Assembly: GCA_029207755.1 (NCBI GenBank) | Contig: JARCOQ010000016.1 | Span: 4,841,001 to 4,905,000, forward strand | DNA length: 64,000 bases | Origin: Chamaea fasciata | Lineage: Eukaryota; Chordata; Aves; Passeriformes; Sylviidae | Direction of reading: 5' to 3' | Part shown: positions 11,940 to 21,905 of the stretch, piece after piece | Position numbering within the stretch: the first letter of the stretch is position 1 | How the letters are laid out: every line of letters starts with the position of its first letter | Program-made: the position numbers and the translations under genes | Notes under the pieces: model-generated | The model's database searches: none | What the model was told of the DNA's origin: nothing | Seen by the model: only the letters and a program-made list of their open reading frames with translations

Positions 11940-14507
11940 CAGTAGAAGTCCACTGTAGATTTTGGACTGACCTAAAGCCAATCAAAGCTTTCCACAAGAT
12001 CTTTCATGTTGAACCCAAAATGAAGCTTAGTTTTTTTGGAGTGTAATTTTTTTATTTGATGTTGTTCTATTTTTCTCTCAATATTTCCTCAAAAGAAAAG
12101 TTTCAAGGGCTTTGTTCTGAAATGAACCATCACTCATTCACATTTTCTTCTAAGTTTCTAAACGTTTCTGTTTAATCCAGCACAAACCTGAGTATAATTT
12201 CTGCCCACTCAGAACTTGTGTTTTGGGGGGGGAGGGGGCCAAACTGATCTGCTTGGCTGTATTTTCCTATCATGTGTGACTTCAGCCCCACAGGAAGCAA
12301 CACAAATCTGTGGGAAACCAAACCTCTCTAAGTGCCAGAGGCAGTGACCAGAGGACTGGTGACAGTCCAGCTCTTGCCATCAAGGGGTTCCAGTCCCACC
12401 ATCTGCTCCCTCAATGCCCACCCACCCCTGTGGTGAGACAGGCTGGAGGAAAACAAGTTGCTAGATACTAATCTGGCAGTAAGGAAGGGAGCCTTTTGAC
12501 AAAACATTCCTGATCAGAGAAATCCATCCCTCCTTCCAAGGAGAGGAAAAGGGGAATTTCTTCCAAAGGCAAACTTTCAAAGCCAGGTTTGCAAAGGTCA
12601 CTTCACGTGCAGAGCTGCCATCCTCCTCCTGACAGCTCTGGTCATAAATTCAGAGCTCCAAAATGAGGAAATAAAACTTTTGATTATATGCACTAAATTT
12701 CTATGATACTTTTCATCTCTTTCCTATCACTGGGAACTGTTTCCTGAAAACTGCCTCATAAAAATAGTGGTCCTATCAAGTCTGGTGCATTATCTCCAAG
12801 ACATGCTGATTTGGCTCAATACCTCTTTGGTGACAGGGCCTTCAGCAACCCCCAGCCCAGTGCTCTGGCTTTGTCCTGCCTCAGGCCACCCCACTGTCAC
12901 ATCAAACAGCCAAGCTCTTCTCTAGCAGGTCATGTCCTTTTTATTTAGCAACCAGTTCTCCCCCAGTAACAGCCCCTCTATCACTGGAGGGACCCACAGT
13001 CAGTTTTATCTCTTTCAGCACTCAGGTTGAAGACATCCACAAAAAGCTCTGACTGCAAGACATGTTACCATCTCTGTGTTCACCCTGAAGAGGTTTTCGT
13101 TGCCTTGTTAAGGTCATTAATTCTCCTGGCCCCCTTAACCTCTCCACCAAGAGCTGGTGCAACTGCTTAAGTGCCCTTCCTCACTCCTCCTCACCTCCCA
13201 GAGACTTCAGCCCAAGAAAATAAAGCACATTGCGGGGTACTGGGGAGAAGGGTTTCTCCAGCTCCCTGAGGAAGCAAATACAGAAATTGTTTAGGCACTG
13301 TTCTGCTCCTGATGCCAGCTGCTCACCCCTGCAGCACAGACATCAGTTCTGGCCCCAGGAAATCCAGCTTGGAGCTTCAGCTTTTGGGCGAGTCCTTTCA
13401 TTTGCCAGTGTCTCTGCTTGTTGACGGCTGAGTGGGCATTCCACTGCTTTCCCTACTCCCTTTCCATGCAAGTTCAGCTCCCCAGGACCATTGCACACAG
13501 AGATGCCTCAGCCAGGGGCAGCAGCCCAGATGCTCCAAGAGCTTTTGGATCCCACTCCTGCAAAGCCAAGTGTTGTAATCCCATACTCTCTATATATTAA
13601 ACATTAAAATCTGCTTGAATGAAAGAGCTAGAAAACACACAACAAAGAGTAAGGACCGTTTTAAAAACCCACAGTCCTAAAATTCCCTTTTATATTTAAC
13701 CACCCCAACACTCAGGGATCTAAACCTTAACCCTTTTTAGGGAATTGTTTTATCAGCCAACAAAATTGAAAAAAAGTTTGCAGCTACCAATACTAAATAG
13801 TAACTTATTAGAATGTTAAAACATAGATCCTATACAAAAATATACACACATGCACACCTCCACCTATCACACGTGAAGGCATTTCACACAAGTCAATTGG
13901 GCATTAATTCTGTTGCTTTTTATAGAACAAATAATTTTATCTATAAGTAACCAGCTTTTCTTATTGAGAAAATAGTCTACAGAACTAAGACAGTGCATTA
14001 AAATACTATAAAATGAGAAATAAAGTATCAGTTTAATGGTTGGATTGCAGCATTTCTTTTTCTAAACACAAAGAATTTAGAACACCGAGAGGAAAGGACA
14101 AAAGAATGAAGTTAATATATCTAATATTCTTTTTCTTCAGGAAAAAAAAATACTGCAGGACTAATTTTCACAAATCCCAAAAGAGTGAAAGCTCCTTTTC
14201 CCCCCACTCCTTCTCAATGCAATTTTCATTCTTTTGTTAAATTAGAGAGTTTTTAATTTCCTTTTTCATTACTGTTTGAGTTATAAACACAAGCAGAAGC
14301 TTCTGGGGATGATCACACGTTAAACAGAAAGGCACACAAAGCACACATGGCAGCCCCAAAGTGTCCCTGCCCAACGGGAGGGGACAGACGGGCTTGGCCA
14401 GTGGCCGCAGCTCCTCCTGCCCAGGGATCACTCACTGGGCTCAGCATCCTTCACTGGGGATTTCTCAGCCTGGCTAAGGAGTGACACTGTCTCCTTGCCG
14501 TGCTGCC

Positions 14508-16223
14508 GTGCTGTGTGAGCCCTGCCTGTGTGAGCTCTGCCTCTGTGAGCCCTGCCCATGTGAGCTCTGCCCGTGTGAGCCCAGCCCGTGTGAGCCGGGC
14601 CCGTGTGAACCCTGCCCATGTGAGCTCTGCCCCTGTGAGCCCAGCCTGTGTGAGCCCAGCCCGTATGAGTCCAGCCCGTATGAGCCCAGCCCATGTGAGC
14701 CCAGCCCGTGTGAGCTCTGCCCGTGTGAGCCCAGCCCGTGTGAGCCCAGCCCGTGTGAGCCCAGCCCGTGTGAGCCCAGCCCGGGTGAGCCCAGCCCGGG
14801 TGAGCCCAGCCTGGGTGAGCCCAGCCCCTGTGAGCCCAGCCCGTGTGAGCTCTGCCCGTGTGAGCCCGGCCCGGGTGAGCCCAGCCTGTGTGAGCCCTGC
14901 CCGTGTGAGCCCAGCCCGTGTGAGCTCTGCCCGTGTGAGCCCGGCCCGTGTGAACCCTGCCCGTGTGAACCCTGCCCATGTGAGCTCTGCCCGTGTGAGC
15001 CCAGCCCGTGTGAACCCTGCCCGTATGAGTCCAGCCCGTGTGAGCCCAGCCCGTGTGAGCCCAGCCCGTGTGAGCTCTGCCCGTGTGAGCCCAGCCCGTG
15101 TGAGCCCAGCCCGTGTGAGCTCTGCCCGTGTGAACCCTGCCCGGGTGAGCTCTGCCCGTGTGAGCTCTGCCCGTGTGAGCCCAGCCCGTGTGAGCCCAGC
15201 CCGTGCGAGCCCAGCCTGTGTGAGCCCAGCCCGTGTGAGCCCAGCCCGTGTGAGCCCAGCCTGTGTGAGCCCAGCCTGTGTGAGCCCAGCCCGTGTGAGC
15301 CCAGCCTGTGTGAGCCCAGCCCGTGTGAGCCCAGCCCGTGTGAGCCCAGCCTGTGTGAGCCCAGCCCGTGTGAGCCCAGCCCGTGTGAGCCCAGCCTGTG
15401 TGAGCCCAGCCTGTGTGAGCCCAGCCCGTGTGAGCCCAGCCTGTGTGAGCCCAGCCCGTGTGAGCCCAGCCCGTGTGAGCCCAGCCTGTGTGAGCCCTGC
15501 CCGTGTGAGCCCAGCCCGTGCGAGCCCAGCCCGTGTGAACCCTGCCCGTGTGAGCCCAGCCCGTGTGAACCCTGCCCGTATGCGTCCAGCCCGTATGAGC
15601 CCAGCCCATGTGAGCCCAGCCCGTGTGAGCCCAGCCCGTGTGAGCCCAGCCCGTGTGAGCCCAGCCCGTGTGAGCTCTGCCCGTGTGAGATCTGCCCGTG
15701 TGAGCCCAGCCCATGTGAGCCCAGCCCGTGTGAGCCCAGCCCGTGTGAGCCCTGCCCGTGTGAGCCCAGCCCGTGTGAGCTCAGCCCGTGTGAGCCCAGC
15801 CCGTGTGAGCCCAGCCCGTGTGAGCCCAGCCCGTGTGAGCCCTGCCCGTGTGAACCCTGCCCGGGTGAGCTCTGCCCGGGTGAGCCCAGCCCGTGTGAGC
15901 CCAGCCCGTGTGAGCCCAGCCCGTGTGAGCTCTGCCCGTGTGAGCTCTGCCCGTGTGAGCCCAGCCTGTGTGAGCCCAGCCCGTGTGAGCCCAGCCCGTG
16001 TGAGCCCAGCCCCTGTGAGCCCAGCCCGTGTGAGCCCAGCCCGTGTGAGCCCAGCCCGTGTGAGCCCAGCCCCTGTGAGCTCTGCCCGTGTGAGCCCAGC
16101 CCGTGTGAGCTCTGCCCGTGTGAGCCCAGCCCGTGTGAGCCCAGCCCGTGTGAGCTCTGCCCGTGTGAGCCCTGCCCGTGTGAGCCCAGCCCGGGTGAGC
16201 TCTGCCTCTGTGAGCTCTGCCTC
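14508..16223. repeat. GC-rich 15-bp minisatellite, about 114 units
   Basis: The consensus on the + strand is CCCAGCCCGTGTGAG (11 of 15 bases G or C). From about 14508 to 16223 every 60-bp block holds exactly four units in the same register, so no insertion or deletion that is not a multiple of 15 bp has been kept over 1.7 kb. Variant units recur: CTCTGCCCGTGTGAG, CCCTGCCCGTGTGAA, and forms with CCTGTG, CCCATG, CCGGGTG or CCGTATG. The variants are arranged in longer blocks, including a perfect 9-unit duplication at 15211-15480. Because 15 is divisible by 3, long frames run through it: + strand 14481-16385 (Cys-Glu-Pro-Ser-Pro repeats, 634 codons), + strand 14500-16524 (Val-Ser-Pro-Ala-Arg, 674 codons), and - strand 15714-14428 (Gly-Trp-Ala-His-Thr, 428 codons). 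I treat these as by-products. Variants change the amino acid in every frame, and there is no sign of a promoter or of splicing. Confidence 0.97.
15211..15480. repeat. Higher-order 135-bp duplication inside the minisatellite
   Basis: Write A for the unit with CCCGTG and T for the unit with CCTGTG. Nine units at 15211-15345 then read T A A T T A T A A, and the next nine at 15346-15480 read exactly the same. The two 135-bp blocks are identical base for base. This shows a recent whole-block duplication by unequal exchange or long slippage, and it gives a clear marker for length polymorphism. The flanks break the pattern on both sides: 15196-15210 has a GTGCGAG variant, and 15496-15510 has a CCCTGC variant. 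Confidence 0.93.
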
Positions 16224-17530
16224 CGGATGCTGGTCCCCTCCTGCTGCCCTGGGGGCTGGAATTCTGTCCCTGCAGAGCTCTGGTGGCTGTCACCACACCC
16301 AGTTCACAGCCCCTGTCCTTGTGCAGTGGAAAAGCTTCTCCTTGAGCACATTACATCAGACCTCTTCACCCCCAAGTGTTTTTAAAGCCTTGAAACCAGG
16401 TCTGCAACCACCAGTTTTCTTTTTGAAAACTGTAACTGCTGGCTGTAATAATGAGTCTGACCCACATCATATCAAAACTCCCATTATTTTTGTATTACAC
16501 CACAAAAAAACGCAAAACCATTAGGAGTAACAGCGGAAATGTGCGGACTTCTCCAGGGGCAAAGCCCCCAGCTTTCTCTTGAGTTGGGTTTCTGCCTTCA
16601 GGTCAAACCCTCGGTATTATTTGTCTTGTGGGCACTTTCAGCAAAGGAGAGCTCTGCAGGGTGCTCTGAGCATTGCCAGGGTGGGGCAGCCACAGCTCCT
16701 GTGGGCTCAGGCTGGAGGAAATCTCCCCAGGCATCCTCCCTGACACCACCACTGCCCACATCTGCCCTCTCTAAGAGGTCCTGCACTTCACATCACTCTT
16801 TTATAAATACTGCCAATGAAAAACCACCTTTTTTAGCACCAGAACACTCATGCTTTCCAATATTCTTCCCGTATTTGCAAGCTAAAAGATCAATTTGTTC
16901 TTCTCCTGTCTCCATTCAGCTGCCAGAAAGGTCATTTTAGGATGAAGTGTGCCGAACAACAGAGAATATTTTGAGGGAGAAAGCCAGTGTGACTATAGGA
17001 ATAGTCATGTGTGCTTGCCCTCCTTGAGCCTCTTAACTTCCAAAAATCTAATTAGGGAAGACTTAATCTACAGCATGCATAAGGATGCCAAAACTTCTAA
17101 CAAAATATATGCAGCACCATTTTCTTCATGCTTCATTAATAAGGAACAAAATGTCTCTAGACTTTCTGTAACATATGCACAGAGTGATTTCAAACCAGAC
17201 TGAGATTCTTTTCAAATGAGGGTTATAATACACTCAAGCAATAACAATGCATTTTTTTTTATTGCTTTGCTTGTAAAGTTGTTTCCATGCTCTGCGAGGA
17301 CAAAGTTATTTGTCATTTTTTGCAAAATATAACTTGTTACTTTGATGGGTTTTAGGACCTTTCTATTTCAGCTATTGATTCAAGGTTGAGTGTAGCCTAC
17401 AGCAGAGCTGAGCTTGGGGAATCGGAGTGCAAGAGCAAGAAGATTTTTCTGCAGGAATTATATCTTTTCATACAAATTAGAGCCACAGGAAAACAAAGTT
17501 TTGATTCATCTTCTAAATCATGTCTAAAGC

Positions 17531-18241
17531 ATGGGGCTTTGTGCCGTCAGATCACAGGGAAGGGGAGGTTTCTGGCTCTTCCTCATTTGCTTATCTTGCT
17601 CAGACTGCAAACAGAGGAATTTATTCATCGGACAGATTCTGGAACAAAGAACCACCAAGAAAGAAATGCAACCTTTAAGATTTCTGCCAAGGACTGTAGA
17701 AAAAACCCAACTGTTTTGTCATCTGAGGCAAAGATGCCACTTTCTTCCTCAGCTCTCTGCACTGAAGGTTGGGCTGGAGCAGTTTGGGCAAAAGACAAGT
17801 CTGATAGTGATAAATGAGGCAAGTGTATCTGCACTACCAAGGAAGTTCCCTCTTCATATCCACCCCCAGAAGGAATCAGGTAGAGGCACTTCCCTGTGGG
17901 ATCTTTCCCTGAACATGATCTTTCCCGGTGTAGGCAAAGGGAATCAAAGTGATCTCATGGGTATAGAATATTTGATAGTGAGGCAAAGAGGGGGAGAATA
18001 TTTGCCCAGGAGATTTAAAAAAGATCTTCAACTGTCTTTGAATATGTGTGCATGCTCCTACAGTGAGGTGTTAAATTGCATTATAACTATTGAGACATCA
18101 ACATTTACCAATGTTTGTGATTCAAATATAAGCACAGAGTGCAAAACTGTGAAACTATTTAGAGTCGTCAGGGTATGGAGCTGTAAGCAGAGGTTTGTAT
18201 ATCATTTGATATCTATTTATTTCTCGTTAATATTTTTGTAA
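17531..18241 (+). other. 236-codon open frame, no recognised family; probably not a gene
   Basis: This is the longest open frame outside the minisatellite. It starts at an ATG at 17531 and ends at 18241. The product has no motif, signal peptide or repeat that I recognise, and the C-terminal third is Ile/Val/Ser/Cys-rich without a clear membrane helix. A second + strand frame (17386-17817) is open over much of the same DNA, so stop-codon shortage is not confined to one frame. No splice, promoter or polyadenylation signal supports it. Decayed transposon coding sequence is an alternative that a protein search could test. Confidence 0.12.
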
Positions 18242-19920
18242 TGTCATGATGTTTATGATGGCCTGACTTTCCATGTGAGGGGATCGTTTCTGATGGGTAA
18301 CTGGCATCAAATCATTGTTTTGCAAATACAGAATATTTTCATATTTGGCTGGTGAAACAAAAAGACTTCCTAGTGTGAGTATGCTATTAAAATGCTAATA
18401 GACCCTATTTGAGAAAGCTTACTCAGACCTCAGCAGGAAACACATACAACATTTACAAAGATTTAGATATGTGTTTTCAACATGAAAGGGTCTCCCTTCC
18501 CATGGAACTGTAAGGACCTTTTGACAAGAGTGAGGATAAAGCGATAAGCCCCAGGCAAATGAAGAAGAAAGAAAAATATATGCATGGCTAGTGAACTTAA
18601 TTATGGTGAAATAAAGGTACAATTGTGAGCATGAAGTATGTGCGTATAATGTGAGAGCAACCTTTTATATCTGATGTCCTAAACCAAAATCTAAATGTGA
18701 AGATCACTAACTTTTTTTCCCCCCAAATTACTTTTGGCTATTTGTGCAGATCAGCCCTCTGAATTATTCCATGCCAAGGAACTGCCCTGGTGCTGGTGGA
18801 GATTTTTTCCATGACCTGCAGGAAAAGGCACAAAGGGATGTTTTTGCTCTATATTGCACTTTGAGTGATGAGTAGCACCTTCCAGACACCAGGACGTGTG
18901 TGTCAGAACTGCTGGGAGCTGTGACACAAAGCCCAGGGTGTGAAAATAAAGGGGAAAATCTTGTCGTACCACTCTGTCCCTGGTGAATTGAGGAGCAGAG
19001 CTGGCACTGGCTTCAGCAGGGCTGTCTGGGTTTGTTCTGTATCGAATTATTGAACTGAATCGAAGCTGCAGGGTCAAAGCAAGCAGAGAATTTGAGAAGC
19101 CTATGAAAACAGAGCCCAGATTTGCTGGAGAGCTGTAACCTTCCAGAAATGTAATTAAACAAACAGGCGAGGAGTGTTTGGGATTGAAATCTCTGTTTAA
19201 ACATCCGCTGTTGCTTTATTGGAATATCAGAGAGGAAGATAGAGTTCATATGTTGAAAAGGCCAGAAGATTCCTTTTGTCTTCTTTTTGTCCTTCATATT
19301 TTTTTTTTGTATAGTCCCCCACTGAAACTGAATGTTGAGTAAACATGACATTAATGTCTGATGGTCAGTGGGGTGACACAATTTGAATTCTTGTATTAGG
19401 AAACAAATTCCTCGTCAAAACCAAATTCTTTTAGTCTGGCTCAATGCAAATAAAACACACAAACTAAACTCACTGACAAATGGCCTGGATATTCAAAGTT
19501 ATCTGTCTTTCAGAAACATCTAATAAGCAATTTGGATTACTTTTTAAAGTTTTGGCTCCACTTTACCCTGAAATGAATGTACATAAATTAGTTTATGCAA
19601 ATGTCATTATAGTTCATTGCCATCAGCTTAACATATTTCCTCTAAATGGTTGAACTCCCTTCCATTGTAGGGAAAGTGCAAGGCTTAAGACTTGTCCTAG
19701 TCACTTAAAAAAACCCAAACCAATAAATGGAAGAGAAAATGAGAGATTATTTAGCTCATGGATTTGTTTTGCTTTCCTAAAACAAAATCATTCTGGATTC
19801 TACTTACTGGAAATCTGCTTGGTTAAGAAATATTTAAATGAAAGCAGCACAGGACTGTTTTGCTTTGTTGGCCTTTTGTTGTCTAGGATTTTTGGAAAGG
19901 TTTACAGTGGAATTATATTT

Positions 19921-19935
19921 AAAAAAAAAAAAAAA
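19921..19935 (+). repeat. Poly-A tract (15 A)
   Basis: This is a run of 15 A following TTATATTT and preceding GGAACAG. It is a simple homopolymer, and no retroposon body was recognised upstream. Confidence 0.85.
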
Positions 19936-20605
19936 GGAACAGTAGGTTAGCATTTTGCAGAACCACACAGAAGAGCAAGACATCCTGATTAGGAAGGCTA
20001 ACCCCAAACCCAAAGTGTATCAGGAACTTTATGATGAGCAGTTGACTGCTAGAAAATGCCAGTTGGCCATAAAAATGTCTTTTCTAGATACAGATTGGTA
20101 CTGAGCAGTTTTTATGAGAAATGTTCTCCCACATAACCACTGTCTGAAGGACTCCAGGACTGATGGCTGCAGACCTGGACCCCAGTCCCAAGCTTAGACC
20201 AAGGGGAACAAAGCATTGCAGAGACCTCATCACACATCCACACAACCCCTGGAGACACCAGCTTCCTCCTGGGAGCCCACAAAGAGTCAGGTCTCAGCTA
20301 CTGAATTTGGAAAAGGGGGAGGGCAGCTGTGTGAATCCAAACTGGAGGTTGGGAATGGGAAAACCCAAATCTGACATCAGCCCTGGCTCAGAGCAGAGCT
20401 CCAGGATTTCCCTGGAGCAGATCTGCAAGCCAAGCCCAGCTTGGCCATGCTTACAAACTTCCCCAGCCCTTATGGTCATCACAACCCTTTGCTGAGCTGG
20501 TGGCCAGGTGTCCATCCCAAAACCTCCATCCCTTATCTTGACACCATCTCCATATATTCTTTATTCTTCCTGCCCTTTTGCAGTGACTATTTATCTCTAG
20601 GGGGG

Positions 20606-20684
20606 AATATAATAATGATGATGATGATGATGATAATAATAATAATATTAATAGTAGTAGTAGTAGTTGTAGTAGTAGTAGTAG
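20606..20684 (+). repeat. Compound trinucleotide microsatellite
   Basis: Three related triplet blocks abut: an ATG-type run, then an AAT-type run, then an AGT-type run broken once by TGT. Each block differs from its neighbour by one base of the triplet, as expected if point changes inside one array were then expanded separately. Nearby open frames translate it to runs of Met, Ile and Val, which explains an apparently hydrophobic reading frame here. Confidence 0.95.
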
Positions 20685-21889
20685 CTTATTTCTCTTATGT
20701 GGCCCCTGCAGAGATGGACATAATGGAGCCCTGATCTCAACTGAGGCCTTCAGGCAAATGCTCCTTTAATGTCAGTATCTCTTAGAAAATACACAACGAA
20801 TAGACCAGAGAAAAAATAATTTTCTGCTTTCTTTCTGTTTAAATATCCTGCCAATTCAACAGACAGGATCCTTTCATCATCTAAATGTCCCTCCCATGTA
20901 CACTGTTCCAACGATTAAAGGCAGGAAAAAGCTGAAGTTGGACAGTGGTTTCAGCAACTGCAGGATGTTTTCCCAGTAAGTCCAGCCAGTGGTTCTGGAA
21001 ATCAGAGCAAATGACTACAGGATTTTCCCCCAGCCTGGAAATCCCACAGTTCCAGAGATTCAGAGGTGTGTGTGCTGCTGGCTGGCATGGTCAGCTCATA
21101 TTGTGTGTATTACGCAAAATTTGTCAGTCAGAATGACGGTAAATAGAATTATTTCCCCATTCTGCACAACTGGTCTATCAAATGAATTAATGCACTTAAA
21201 TAACCCGCTGGTAAAAGCCACACATAGATCTGAGTAGGATGAACAGGTTTGGTGATTTTTTAAAAAAGGCCCATGTTATACTGATCCAACAGCATGATGA
21301 AGATGCTCGTTTTACCTGTATCAGTATCACGGTACCTTGAAAATTATGTTTTCAATTACAGCAGTACTGAACACAGGAAGTATGAAGCACATCATATTCA
21401 CCAGGAGGCATTCCTCTAATTCAGATGTTTGTTCTATAGAGAAAATCACTTAAGAAATAGATCCAATTAATTGTGCTGCTAAGATGTCAGTACAATCTGC
21501 TACATACACATAGCAAATATGAGTAAGTCTCAGTTTCTACCTTCTGTGCTTTTCTGGAATGTGTAGAATCGCAGCAATTAATTTCTGTTGTTTAAAGAAT
21601 ATGTGAAAACCTATTTTGACACATACTCTGGGTAGCTGGGAGTTAAACACACAGAAGAGAATAAGTAGTGGGTGGGAGTTTCAGATGAGTGGTAAATAAC
21701 AGAAGAGTAGTGATTTGCAGTCTTTTAACAATCAGAGGACAGATTATTGACTTGCATAAGAGATGGCAAGGGAAAAGGAGGGGAATGAACCTAATACTGC
21801 AAGACACAATCAGTTAAGTGCTGATTTAGTAAAATAAAGCTGACTTCTTGTAAATAAGTTACCCTCCTCATTGCATCCAAATGACAATT

Positions 21890-21905
21890 AAAAAAAAAAA
21901 AAAAA
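21890..21905 (+). repeat. Poly-A tract (16 A)
   Basis: This run of 16 A follows ATGACAATT. A T-rich run lies about 50 bp downstream, so A and T tracts face each other, but there is no recognisable element between them. Confidence 0.85.

Larger units (their letters stand above)
8901..14480. other. Gene-free unique DNA left of the minisatellite
   Basis: I see no supportable gene. The segment holds one 234-codon open frame on the - strand (8916-9620), a regulatory-looking stretch at 9640-9960, a perfect hairpin at 11915-11939 and otherwise unremarkable unique sequence. GC content rises over 12.3-13.5 kb and again just before the array at 14.35-14.45 kb. No exon with convincing splice-site context stands out. 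Confidence 0.65.

Noticed and set aside
14508..16223. CRISPR array or telomeric repeat
   Set aside because: The units are directly abutting 15-mers without unique spacers, and the motif is not the vertebrate telomere hexamer. Nothing else in the window is prokaryotic.
14481..16385. Calling the Cys-Glu-Pro-Ser-Pro frame a keratin-associated or feather protein gene
   Set aside because: The frame is open only because the unit is 15 bp and in phase. Two other frames are equally long or nearly so, unit variants change residues freely, and no start context, splice site or polyadenylation signal supports a gene.
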